A stretch of DNA of 7,240 nucleotides from Spirochaetales bacterium (lineage in GTDB: Bacteria > Spirochaetota > Spirochaetia > DSM-27196 > SLAA01), in contig SLBH01000126.1 of assembly GCA_007126415.1 (NCBI GenBank), positions 1 to 7,240 of the forward strand, in the 5' to 3' direction. Below are positions 1 through 7,224 of the stretch, piece by piece. The notes under the pieces are model-generated. The model was not told the DNA's origin and did no database searches. It saw nothing but the letters and a program-made list of their open reading frames with translations. Position 1 is the stretch's first letter; every line of letters starts with the position of its first letter. The position numbers were made by a program, and so were the translations under genes.

Positions 1-340
1 CCTCGCGCCGGCGGGTGAAATCGATGAACTGATCGAGAATTACCAGGTCGCCGCGGCCGATCTCCTCGCGCAGCGAGCCCACCGCGGTTGTCGCGAGAAC
101 CGCCTCACACCCGGCGTCGTGTAGCGCCCAGATATTAGCGCGATAATTGACCTGCGAAGGCGGGATGGTATGGCCGCGTCCGTGGCGTGCGAGCAGCACT
201 ACATCGGTATCCGCAATCGTACCGTGGCGCAGCGGTGAGCTCGGCCGCCCAAACGGAGTGTTGACGGTTTGATCCTTGGCATCGGCCAAGATGTCGGGGT
301 CGTCGAGTCCGCTTCCTCCGATGATACCGATGCGTTGCAT
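1..340 (-). CDS. mtnP: S-methyl-5'-thioadenosine phosphorylase (MTAP), N-terminal part, runs off the left edge
   Basis: This cytosolic enzyme splits methylthioadenosine with phosphate into adenine and 5-methylthioribose-1-phosphate, feeding adenine and methionine salvage. The 113 codons present start at an ATG (338-340) preceded by a good AGGAG five bases upstream. The protein opens with IGIIGGSGLDDPDIL (residues 4-18), the nucleoside-phosphorylase glycine loop. It continues with LLARHGRGHTIPPSQVNYRANIWAL (split here as LLARHGRGHTIPP and SQVNYRANIWAL, residues 49-73), TTAVGSLREEI (84-94) and DQFID (103-107). From the human enzyme as I recall it, S10, R52, H53 and T85 should contact phosphate. 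The purine-specificity residues lie in the missing C-terminal half, so a related purine nucleoside phosphorylase is not strictly excluded, although the N-terminal half reads as MTAP throughout. It is the third gene of the tdh-kbl operon, 16 bases after the kbl stop, so probably co-transcribed. Confidence 0.9.
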   Translation of the reverse strand, partial: MQRIGIIGGSGLDDPDILADAKDQTVNTPFGRPSSPLRHGTIADTDVVLLARHGRGHTIPPSQVNYRANIWALHDAGCEAVLATTAVGSLREEIGRGDLVILDQFIDFTRRRE

Positions 341-356
341 AGCTTCTCCTAAATTG

Positions 357-1574
357 CTAAATTGCGCCCAGTTCGCGACCAACACGCTCGAAGGCAGTAA
401 GAGCACGGTCAAGCTGATCGCGCGTATGCGCCGCCGAGACCTGCGCTCGCAGGCGCGCTTCCCCGGGCGGAACCACCGGAAACCACAGCCCCTTGACGTA
501 CACGCCCTGCTCGAGCAGCCGCGTGCTCATATCCATCGCAAGCGAGGCCTCGCCGAGCATCACCGGTACGATCGGGTGCTCGCCCGGGATGGTGGTGAAG
601 CCGAGTTCGCCGATCTGCTCACGGAAGTAGAGCGTATTCTCCCTCAGCCGCTCGACCGGCGCCGGGTCGCGCTGTAGTAACCGTATCGAGGCGAGTGCCG
701 CGGCCGCAACCGCCGGCGGGAGCGAGTTCGAGAAGGTGTACGGACGTGCCTTTTGTCGTAGGTACTCGACCATCACGCGCGAGCCCGCGATAAACCCGCC
801 CACCGATCCGCTCAGTGCCTTGCCGAGCGTGCCGGTTACAACATCCACCTCGCCGAGCACGCCGCAGGCCTCGGCGGTGCCGCGTCCGCCGGCACCTACC
901 ACTCCGTGCCCGTGGCAGTCGTCGACAAACAATAACGCGTCGTAGCGCCTGGCGAGATCCACAAGCGTCTCGAGCGGTGCTTGATCGCCTTCCATACTGA
1001 ACACGCCGTCGGTCACGATCATGCGCACACGGTAGGGCTTCTCGGCATCCTCGCTGAGCATCTCCTCTAGCTCTGCGGTATCGCAATGGTCGTAGATACG
1101 CTTCACAGTACTCTGCCGGCGCACGAGGCGCTGGCCGTCTATAATTGAGGCGTGGTTGAGTTTATCGCTGTACAAGACGTCCTGCCACTCACCGTAGCCG
1201 AGCGGCTCGTTTGTCACGGCCTGGAAGAACGCCAGATTCGCGGCAAAACACGACGAAAACAGAATACTGTCCTCGGTGCCGACGAACTCGGCTATCGCCT
1301 TCTCGAGCTCGAGATGCAGCGGTTGCGTGCCGCAGATGAAGCGAACGCTCGCCATCCCGTTGCCGTATCGATCGAGCGCCTCGCGGGCGGCACGCTTCAC
1401 CTCGGGGTGATCGGCAAGCCCGAGGTAGTTGTTGGCCGCAAGCATCACGCGGGGATGCTCACCGACCGCCACCTCTCCGCCCTGCGCGCTCTCGAGCGGT
1501 GTTTCGTACTTGTAGGTTTTGTTGGCCTTCAAGGCCGCAATTTCGGTTTCGAGTAGTCCTTCGATCTCTCGCAT
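357..1574 (-). CDS. kbl: 2-amino-3-ketobutyrate coenzyme A ligase (glycine C-acetyltransferase)
   Basis: This PLP enzyme of the alpha-oxoamine synthase family cleaves 2-amino-3-oxobutyrate with CoA into glycine and acetyl-CoA, the second step of threonine degradation. The 405-residue protein, close to the roughly 400 usual for Kbl, shows LNHASIIDG with H141 that stacks on PLP, TDGVFSMEGD (188-197), VDDCHGHG with D218 and H221, TGTLGKAL with Schiff-base lysine K252, and RAQVSAAHT with R376 expected to hold the substrate carboxylate. The frame is open 45 codons further upstream, but the start at 1574 is preferred. It begins MREIEGLLETEI like the family, has GGGAG six bases upstream, and its ATG shares one base with the TAA of tdh (TAATG), a translational-coupling arrangement. 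Residues about 120-136 seem roughly seven longer than E. coli Kbl from memory. The divergence from other oxoamine synthases (BioF, HemA) is settled by the adjacent tdh. Confidence 0.95.
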   Translation of the reverse strand: MREIEGLLETEIAALKANKTYKYETPLESAQGGEVAVGEHPRVMLAANNYLGLADHPEVKRAAREALDRYGNGMASVRFICGTQPLHLELEKAIAEFVGTEDSILFSSCFAANLAFFQAVTNEPLGYGEWQDVLYSDKLNHASIIDGQRLVRRQSTVKRIYDHCDTAELEEMLSEDAEKPYRVRMIVTDGVFSMEGDQAPLETLVDLARRYDALLFVDDCHGHGVVGAGGRGTAEACGVLGEVDVVTGTLGKALSGSVGGFIAGSRVMVEYLRQKARPYTFSNSLPPAVAAAALASIRLLQRDPAPVERLRENTLYFREQIGELGFTTIPGEHPIVPVMLGEASLAMDMSTRLLEQGVYVKGLWFPVVPPGEARLRAQVSAAHTRDQLDRALTAFERVGRELGAI

Positions 1575-2539
1575 TACGAACTCCCTTCCTCGCCGGCAAG
1601 GCGCCGGCGCAGCACCGTGAGCATATCTCGCGTCATAGCGTCGAGATCGTACTGCGGCTCCCACCCCCACTCCACACGCGCGGCGTAGTCTTCGAGCGTG
1701 TTGGGCCATGAGTTTGCGATCGCTTGCCGTACCGGGTCGATGTCGTAGGTAATCTCAAACTCCGGGATGTACTTGCGGATGTACGCCGCCTGCTCCTCGG
1801 GAGAGAAGCTCATTGCGGTAACATTGAAGGCGTTTCGATGACGCAGCCGCGCCGGGTCGGCTTCCATGATGTCGATCGCGGCCTTGACCGCGTCCGGCAT
1901 GTACATCATATCGAGATAGGTGTCGCCCTTAAGAAAACAGCGGTAGCGCTTCTCGCGCACCGCCGCGTAGTAGATTTCAACCGCGTAATCGGTGGTGCCG
2001 CCCCCGGGCGGCGTGACGTTCGAGATGATCCCCGGAAACCGCACCCCGCGCGTGTCTATCCCGTAGCGTCTATAGTAATAGTCGCACAGAAGCTCGCCGG
2101 TGACCTTGGTGATGCCGTACACCGAGGTAGGCCGCTGTATTGTGTCTTGCGGCGTGTAATCCTTCGGCGTGTTGGGCCCAAACGCCCCGATGGAGCTCGG
2201 GGTGAACACGGCGCAGTTCTCGCTGCGCGCAACCTCGAGCACCGTACGCAAGCCGTTGATGTTGATGTCCCAGGCGTCGTCGGGCCGGGTTTCACCTACC
2301 GCCGAAAGCAACGCTGCGAGATGATAGATCCGTTTTACCCGGTAGCGGCGCACAAGATCTATCAGCGACTCACCGTCTCGGCAGTCGAGCGCGTGGTACG
2401 GGCCTGCCTCGGTGAGCTCGGTTTTGGGGTCGCTGCGGATATCGGTGAGAATGACCTCATCGTTGCCGTAACGACTGCGCAACGCCGACGCCAGCTCCGA
2501 ACCTAGCTGGCCAAGGGCTCCGGTTATGAGTACCTGCAT
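1574..2539 (-). CDS. tdh: L-threonine 3-dehydrogenase, NAD-dependent, short-chain dehydrogenase/epimerase type
   Basis: Oxidises the 3-hydroxyl of L-threonine with NAD+ to 2-amino-3-oxobutyrate, which Kbl then cleaves. The 321-residue protein is an extended SDR with the nucleotide-sugar-epimerase fold, not the zinc-dependent medium-chain Tdh of E. coli. Evidence is the N-terminal Rossmann glycine motif TGALGQLG (residues 6-13), acidic D33 after the second beta strand (expected for NAD+ over NADP+), the TPSSIGAFGP segment with catalytic S115 or S116, and the Y141-x3-K145 pair in SVYGITKVTGELL. The GGGTTDYAVEIYY stretch (179-191) and MMYMPDAV (211-218) are typical of this threonine dehydrogenase branch. 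The ATG at 2539 is preceded by AGAGG about six bases away. First gene of the tdh-kbl-mtnP operon and divergent from an HTH-cupin regulator. A sugar epimerase is a formal alternative but is made unlikely by kbl next door. Confidence 0.93.
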   Translation of the reverse strand: MQVLITGALGQLGSELASALRSRYGNDEVILTDIRSDPKTELTEAGPYHALDCRDGESLIDLVRRYRVKRIYHLAALLSAVGETRPDDAWDININGLRTVLEVARSENCAVFTPSSIGAFGPNTPKDYTPQDTIQRPTSVYGITKVTGELLCDYYYRRYGIDTRGVRFPGIISNVTPPGGGTTDYAVEIYYAAVREKRYRCFLKGDTYLDMMYMPDAVKAAIDIMEADPARLRHRNAFNVTAMSFSPEEQAAYIRKYIPEFEITYDIDPVRQAIANSWPNTLEDYAARVEWGWEPQYDLDAMTRDMLTVLRRRLAGEEGSS

Positions 2540-2580
2540 ATCAACCTCTTACAACCTCCGACAACAGCCGAATCATGTAG

Positions 2581-2612
2581 ATTGACAACGAGAACAATTG
2601 ACAGCGAGAACA
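2581..2612. repeat. 16-base tandem repeat, two copies (operator-like)
   Basis: ATTGACAACGAGAACA (2581-2596) is followed immediately by ATTGACAGCGAGAACA (2597-2612), 15 of 16 bases identical. Each copy with the following base has weak dyad character (TTG...CG...CAA). Each carries a TTGACA hexamer, and the second one fits as a -35 element. Head-to-tail spacing of 16 bases is about one and a half helical turns. A binding site for the adjacent HTH-cupin protein is inferred, not shown. Confidence 0.85.
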
Positions 2613-2627
2613 GCAGTCCATTAGGAT
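2598..2627 (+). promoter_or_regulatory. Candidate sigma-70-type promoter of the HTH-cupin regulator
   Basis: TTGACA (2598-2603) is a perfect -35 match, followed after 18 bases by TAGGAT (2622-2627), which matches four of six -10 positions including the key first TA and final T. Transcription would start near 2634, giving a leader of about 110 bases. The -35 lies inside the second copy of the tandem repeat, so a protein bound there would block polymerase. Confidence 0.5.
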
Positions 2628-2672
2628 AAACGTACTAAAGAGCAACCATGTAAATAGTAGATGCGGCATCAA

Positions 2673-2709
2673 GCGCTGTCAAGGAGCCGAAACAGCCCTG
2701 AAACAGCGC
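2673..2709 (+). other. 7-base inverted repeat in the regulator leader
   Basis: GCGCTGT (2673-2679) is perfectly complementary to ACAGCGC (2703-2709), with 23 bases between. It could form a modest stem in the leader RNA or be a spaced protein site. It is not followed by a T run, so it is not a terminator. Confidence 0.3.
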
Positions 2710-2729
2710 CGGAGCAGCGAATCAGCGAC

Positions 2730-2737
2730 GGAGGGAG
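2730..2737 (+). promoter_or_regulatory. Ribosome binding site deciding the GTG start of the HTH-cupin gene
   Basis: GGAGGGAG ends six bases before the GTG at 2744. No ATG lies in suitable reach, so this Shine-Dalgarno sequence supports the GTG start. Confidence 0.75.
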
Positions 2738-2743
2738 CGCGAC

Positions 2744-3322
2744 GTGAACGCCAAACACCACCCTGAGATTGGGCTGCATCTTCGCCAGGCGCGTGAAGAG
2801 CAAGGACTGACGCTTGAGGTACTCGCCGAGAAGAGCGGCGTCACCCGAGCAATGCTCGAGCAGATCGAGAACGAAGCGGTGAACCCTACGCTCGCAACCG
2901 TCTGGAAGATAACGCGCGCTTTAGGGGTAGAGCTCGACGCTTTGCTCAAGGGCGGCACACAACCGGTGCGCCGCTTCGCGATCACGCACTCAGAAGAGGT
3001 CCCGCAGCTCGAGACCGCCGACGACGGGCCGCACATCAAGGTGCTCTCACCGCTCGATATGGCCGGAGCCCTTGAGATCTACATGCTGCAGTTCGACCCC
3101 GGTTCGGTACTCGACTCCGAGCCGCAAGCCCCCGGCACCGAGGAGTATCTCACGGTTCTTTCCGGCAACATCACGGTCGCGGTTGGGGGACGAGAGGCGC
3201 ACCTGCACCCCGGTGACTTCATCATCTACAACTGCGATATCCACCACACCATCACCAACGCAGGCAAAGAGCCCGCACAGGTTCACATGGTGGTACGCTT
3301 CCCGGAGCGCAGCTGGAGCTGA
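2744..3322 (+). CDS. XRE-family HTH transcriptional regulator with C-terminal cupin domain
   Basis: A 192-residue cytosolic regulator of the widespread HTH_3 plus cupin_2 architecture. Residues 9-66 form the helix-turn-helix domain (LRQAREEQGLTLEVLAEKSG, then VTRAMLEQIENEAVNPTL with the typical recognition helix and N-P-T turn). Residues about 106-186 form a small beta-barrel cupin: GTEEYLTVLSG (131-141), LHPGDFIIYN (154-163) and HHTITNAG (167-174). In such proteins the cupin senses a small ligand and the HTH binds DNA. Against the classical cupin consensus the two histidine ligands of the first motif appear as E126 and Q128, while E134 and H168 remain, so metal binding is doubtful. The gene starts at GTG with a strong ribosome site and is divergent from tdh, so autoregulation and control of threonine catabolism are plausible but inferred. 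The ligand is unknown. It converges on oppF. Confidence 0.9.
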   Translation: MNAKHHPEIGLHLRQAREEQGLTLEVLAEKSGVTRAMLEQIENEAVNPTLATVWKITRALGVELDALLKGGTQPVRRFAITHSEEVPQLETADDGPHIKVLSPLDMAGALEIYMLQFDPGSVLDSEPQAPGTEEYLTVLSGNITVAVGGREAHLHPGDFIIYNCDIHHTITNAGKEPAQVHMVVRFPERSWS

Positions 3323-3344
3323 GCTCGAGCGACGCGCTCGGGCT
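3322..3344. terminator. GC-rich hairpin between convergent genes, possible two-way terminator
   Basis: The 20 bases between the stop of the HTH-cupin gene and the stop of oppF form a near-perfect hairpin: arm AGCTCGAGCG (3322-3331), loop ACG, arm CGCTCGGGCT (3335-3344). In plus-strand RNA all ten pairs form, including one G-U. In minus-strand RNA there is one A-C mismatch. Neither side has a U run, so it is not a standard intrinsic terminator. Confidence 0.45.
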
Positions 3345-4341
3345 ACTCCACAAAATGGCACGCGGCCCAGTGTCTGGGGCGCACCTCGCGATACTCCGGA
3401 ACCTTCTCGGCGCAGAGCGCCTGCGCCATAGGGCAGCGCGTGTGAAACACGCAGCCTACCGGCGGGTTAGACGGGCTCGGGAGATCACCTTTCAGCAGGA
3501 TCGGCTTGCGCTCGCGCTCGGCCTTGGGATCGGGCAGCGGCACCGCCGAGATCAGCGACTGCGTGTAGGGATGCAGCGGTTCGTTGAAAAGATCGGCGTT
3601 ATCGGCGAGCTCCATCATCTTCCCCAGATACATCACCGCGACGCGGTTCGAGATATGGCGCACCATACTGAGGTCGTGCGCGATGAAGAGGTAGGTGAGC
3701 CCGAGCTCGTTCTGTAGCCGCTGCAGCAGGTTCACAACCTGCGCCTGTATCGAGACGTCGAGAGCCGAGATCGGCTCGTCGCAGACGACGAACTCGGGGC
3801 TGAGCGCAAGCGCTCGGGCGATGCCGATCCGTTGGCGCTGTCCTCCAGAGAACTCGTGCGGATAGCGCGAGCGGTGATGCGGGTTGAGCCCCACAAGCTC
3901 GAGTAACTCCGAAACACGTGCGCTCATCTCGGGGCGCGAGTACCCGCCGTTAATCACCATCGGCTCGGCGACGATCTTCGCGACCGAGTGGCGCGGATTA
4001 AGTGAGGAATAGGAGTCTTGAAACACCATCTGTATGCGCGGACGCACCGCCGCGAGCTCTTCGCCTTTGAGCTCGGTCAGCTCCGAGCCGTCGAACTGCA
4101 CGGACCCCGCGGTCGGCCGATAGAGCTGCAGGATCGCGCGACCGGTGGTGGACTTCCCACAGCCGCTTTCGCCGACGAGCCCGAGTGTTTCACCGCGCGC
4201 GATCTCGAAGCTCACCCCGTCGACCGCCTTCACCGCACCTACGGTTCTGCTTAGAATCACCCCGCGGGTAATCGGGAAGTGCTGTTTCAGTCCTTCGACC
4301 TTGAGCAACGGTCGAGCGTTTGCTTGGGGTGCCTCACTCAC
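3343..4341 (-). CDS. oppF: Oligopeptide/dipeptide ABC transporter ATP-binding protein, OppF/DppF type
   Basis: One of the two ATPases powering peptide import, on the cytoplasmic face of the permeases. The 332-residue protein has Walker A GESGCGKST (57-65), Q-loop Q108 in VFQDSYSSLNP, signature FSGGQRQR (164-171), Walker B with D188-E189, and switch histidine H222. The C-terminal oligo_HPY extension begins near LHPYTQSLI (256-264) and carries C297, C303, C310 and C328. The frame is open to 4461, but the GTG at 4341 is chosen: AGAGGAG sits eight bases upstream, the N-terminus then matches the family, and GTGAGTGA makes an 8-base overlap with the oppD stop. AVDGVSFEI with a preceding HFPITRG segment is typical of the F subunit as opposed to D. 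Last gene of the operon, convergent with the HTH-cupin gene. Substrate class (dipeptide, oligopeptide, nickel, glutathione) cannot be set from the ATPase. Confidence 0.93.
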   Translation of the reverse strand: MSEAPQANARPLLKVEGLKQHFPITRGVILSRTVGAVKAVDGVSFEIARGETLGLVGESGCGKSTTGRAILQLYRPTAGSVQFDGSELTELKGEELAAVRPRIQMVFQDSYSSLNPRHSVAKIVAEPMVINGGYSRPEMSARVSELLELVGLNPHHRSRYPHEFSGGQRQRIGIARALALSPEFVVCDEPISALDVSIQAQVVNLLQRLQNELGLTYLFIAHDLSMVRHISNRVAVMYLGKMMELADNADLFNEPLHPYTQSLISAVPLPDPKAERERKPILLKGDLPSPSNPPVGCVFHTRCPMAQALCAEKVPEYREVRPRHWAACHFVE

Positions 4342-5335
4342 TGCGCGGTCTCCTCTGTTCGAGATCAAAAAAACAGGCGCTCTCATGCCCGTCCCCGATC
4401 GTAAAACGGGGAGGAACCTCGCGCCGACAGCGGTCGAAGGCGTACGAGCACCGCGGCGCAAACGGGCACGCGGCCGGCGCCGCGTAGAGATCCGGCGGCG
4501 TGCCCTCGATACTCCGCAGTTCCTCTCCGCGGTCTTGATCGACGCGCGGCAGCGCCTGCAGCAACCCCTCGGTGTAGGGATGGCGCGGCGTTTCGTAGAG
4601 CGCGTCTACCGGCGCCGACTCGGCCACCATACCGCCGTACATCACGATTACGCGGTCGGCAAGTCCCGCCACCACACCGAGATCGTGCGAGATCCAGATC
4701 ACCGCGAGCCCGAGCTCGTCGCGCAGGCGCTTCACGAGATCGAGTATCTGCGCCTGGACCGTAACATCGAGCGCGGTGGTGGGCTCGTCGGCTATCAACA
4801 GCTTCGGCCCGCACGCAATCGCGATCGCGATCATCACGCGCTGTCGCATGCCGCCTGAGAACTGGTGCGGATAATTCCCGTAACGCTCATCGGCGGCGGG
4901 AATGCCGACGCGGTCGAGCAGCTCGACGGTGCGCTTCCGCGCCGCCTTGTCGTCTAGTTTCAGATGCACGCGCATAGACTCCGCGATCTGATCGCCGACC
5001 GTCATAAGCGGATTGAGCGAGCTCATCGGGTCTTGGAACACAAACCCGATATCGCGACCGCGTACCGCGCTGCGTTTTGCACGCGAGAGCGCAAGCAGAT
5101 CGACACGCCCCGTTGCGCTTTCAAACCAGGCCGTACCGGAGCGGAGACGCCCCGGAGGCTCGGGGATCAAGCGCAGCAGCGACATCATCGAGACGCTCTT
5201 CCCGCTGCCGCTCTCGCCGACAATCCCGAGCGTCTCACGGCTTTCCAGCGAGAACGACACACCGTTTACCGCGTGCACCACACCCTCGATGGTATTGAAC
5301 TCAACCGCGAGGTCTTTCACTTCGAGAATACTCAC
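4334..5335 (-). CDS. oppD: Oligopeptide/dipeptide ABC transporter ATP-binding protein, OppD/DppD type
   Basis: Partner ATPase of OppF in the peptide importer. The 333-residue protein has Walker A GESGSGKS (40-47), Q-loop Q101 in VFQDPMSSLNP, signature FSGGMRQR (159-166), Walker B with D183-E184 in LLIADEPTTALD, H-loop H217, and the oligo_HPY C-terminal region beginning RHPYTEGLL (251-259). FSGGM, in place of FSGGQ, is the usual mark of the D subunit. Four cysteines, C290, C296, C303 and C321, repeat exactly the spacing seen in OppF. An upstream ATG at 5398 is in frame but would overlap oppC by 56 bases and add an unconserved tail. The GTG at 5335 follows the oppC stop by seven bases, has AAGGAAGG ten bases upstream, and yields the family start SILEVKDLAVEF. 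All ATPase motifs are intact. Confidence 0.93.
   Translation of the reverse strand: MSILEVKDLAVEFNTIEGVVHAVNGVSFSLESRETLGIVGESGSGKSVSMMSLLRLIPEPPGRLRSGTAWFESATGRVDLLALSRAKRSAVRGRDIGFVFQDPMSSLNPLMTVGDQIAESMRVHLKLDDKAARKRTVELLDRVGIPAADERYGNYPHQFSGGMRQRVMIAIAIACGPKLLIADEPTTALDVTVQAQILDLVKRLRDELGLAVIWISHDLGVVAGLADRVIVMYGGMVAESAPVDALYETPRHPYTEGLLQALPRVDQDRGEELRSIEGTPPDLYAAPAACPFAPRCSYAFDRCRREVPPRFTIGDGHESACFFDLEQRRPRSE
4350..4356 (-). promoter_or_regulatory. Ribosome binding site deciding the oppF start
   Basis: AGAGGAG on the minus strand lies eight bases before the GTG at 4341 and inside the end of oppD. It favours this start over in-frame ATGs at 4386 and 4461. Confidence 0.7.
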
Positions 5336-5342
5336 AGGCGGC

Positions 5343-6303
<961 letters not shown>

Positions 6304-6314
<11 letters not shown>

Positions 6315-7224
6315 AGCGTATCCTCGGGTCAATCAGCGCGTACGCTACGTCGGTGAGCAGGTTCATCGCGACGACGACCAGGCTGGTAAACACCGCCACC
6401 GCCTGCACGAGCGGAAAGTCGCGCGCTGCCACCGACTCGGCAATCATGCGTCCAAGCCCGGGCCACGAAAAGATCGTCTCGATGTAGATAGATCCGCCGA
6501 GCAGATACCCGAACTGCACACCGAGCATACTCACAAGCGGTATCGCGGCGTTTCGAAACACGTGAGCGACGTAGATTCTACGGTCGCTGATCCCCTTGCT
6601 GTAGGCGGTACGGATGTAGTCCTCGCCTCGAATCTCGAGCACCGCCGAGCGCATGAGGCGCACGATCTGGCCGAGCGGGAACAACCCGAGCGAAACCGCG
6701 GGTAGTACGATAGAGTTCCAATGTCCACGCCCAAACGACGGGAACCACCCGAGGTTTACCGAGAACACCAGAATGAAGATCATCGCGATCCAGAAGTTCG
6801 GCACCGTTTGGCCGACGAGCCCTAAGCCCCGGGCGATACTATCCCAGATACTCCCGGGGTTTGAGCCACCCACAACCCCCAATGGAACCCCCACCACTAC
6901 CGCAAAGAGCAACGCGGTGAGCGCCAGTTCCACCGTGGCCGGCAGGCGGTCTAACACCATTCCCATCGCCGGGGCCCGGTAATGCACCGAGTTTCCAAAG
7001 TCGCCGCGGATCGCCCCGGTGAAGAACTCCGCGAACTGCACCGGCAACGGCCGGTCAAAGCCCATCAGTGCTCGTATCTCGGCAATGTCTTCAGCCGACG
7101 CCTCGCGCGGCGCCATAAGCCGCGCGGGGTCGCCGGTAAGACGTACCAGGAAGAATACCAGCACTATCACACCAAATAGCAACAGCACCGATTGAACGGC
7201 GCGTGATAGCAGGTATCGCTGCAT
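6304..7224 (-). CDS. oppB: Oligopeptide/dipeptide ABC transporter permease, OppB/DppB type
   Basis: First transmembrane subunit of the peptide importer. The 306-residue protein, the same length as E. coli OppB as I recall, begins with a positively charged start and a membrane helix (residues 5-28) ending in the family motif VRLTGDPA (27-34). Next comes the periplasmic LMGFDRPLPVQF segment (53-64), then GDFGNSVHYRAP (74-85). Further hydrophobic segments lie near 100-119, 134-157, 172-190, 228-250 and 274-298. The EAA coupling loop is at about 189-229 (RGEDYIRTAYSKGIS, then HVFRNAAIP). It ends DVAYALIDPRIRY, as the family does. The ATG at 7224 gives a standard N-terminus, but the upstream AGGAG ends only one base before it, unusually close. 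First visible gene of the operon; a substrate-binding protein gene may lie to the right of the window. The 16 remaining bases hold no recognisable promoter. Confidence 0.93.
6321..6325 (-). promoter_or_regulatory. Ribosome binding site deciding the oppC start
   Basis: GAGGA on the minus strand, inside the last codons of oppB, lies six bases before the ATG at 6314. It favours this ATG over the in-frame TTG at 6332. Confidence 0.6.

Larger units (their letters stand above)
2540..2743. promoter_or_regulatory. Divergent intergenic region between tdh and the HTH-cupin regulator
   Basis: About 204 bases separate the two divergent genes, and this is the only sizeable non-coding stretch in the window. 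It is visibly more AT-rich near 2580-2660 than the flanking genes. It contains a 16-base tandem duplication, a plus-strand promoter candidate, a 7-base inverted repeat in the regulator leader, and the ribosome binding sites of both genes. I could not find a convincing -35/-10 pair for tdh on the minus strand, although its promoter must lie here. Confidence 0.7.

Noticed and set aside
1575..1709. N-terminal extension of Kbl by 45 residues
   Set aside because: The extension is arginine/alanine-rich, is encoded within tdh in another frame, and the ATG at 1574 has its own ribosome site and a family-like start.
1724..2506. Open frame of 260 codons on the plus strand
   Set aside because: It lies wholly antisense to tdh, which has clear family motifs. 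Its arginine- and valine-rich composition is what GC-rich codon bias produces on the opposite strand.
2582..2587. First TTGACA as a second promoter -35
   Set aside because: At 16-18 bases downstream the sequence (CGAGAA region) does not resemble a -10 element.
2581..2612. CRISPR or mobile-element end
   Set aside because: Only two abutting 16-base copies without spacers, and no cas or transposase gene nearby. A control-region duplication explains it better.
2648..2653. ATG-TAA start-stop pair in the regulator leader
   Set aside because: No ribosome site precedes it, and a single such hexamer is expected by chance.
4342..4461. N-terminal extension of OppF by 40 residues
   Set aside because: It overlaps the conserved C-terminal cysteine region of oppD, and a strong ribosome site points to the GTG at 4341.
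4145..4858. Open frame of 237 codons on the plus strand across the oppD/oppF junction
   Set aside because: Antisense to two ATPase genes with intact motifs. No recognisable domain, and no promoter or ribosome site of its own.
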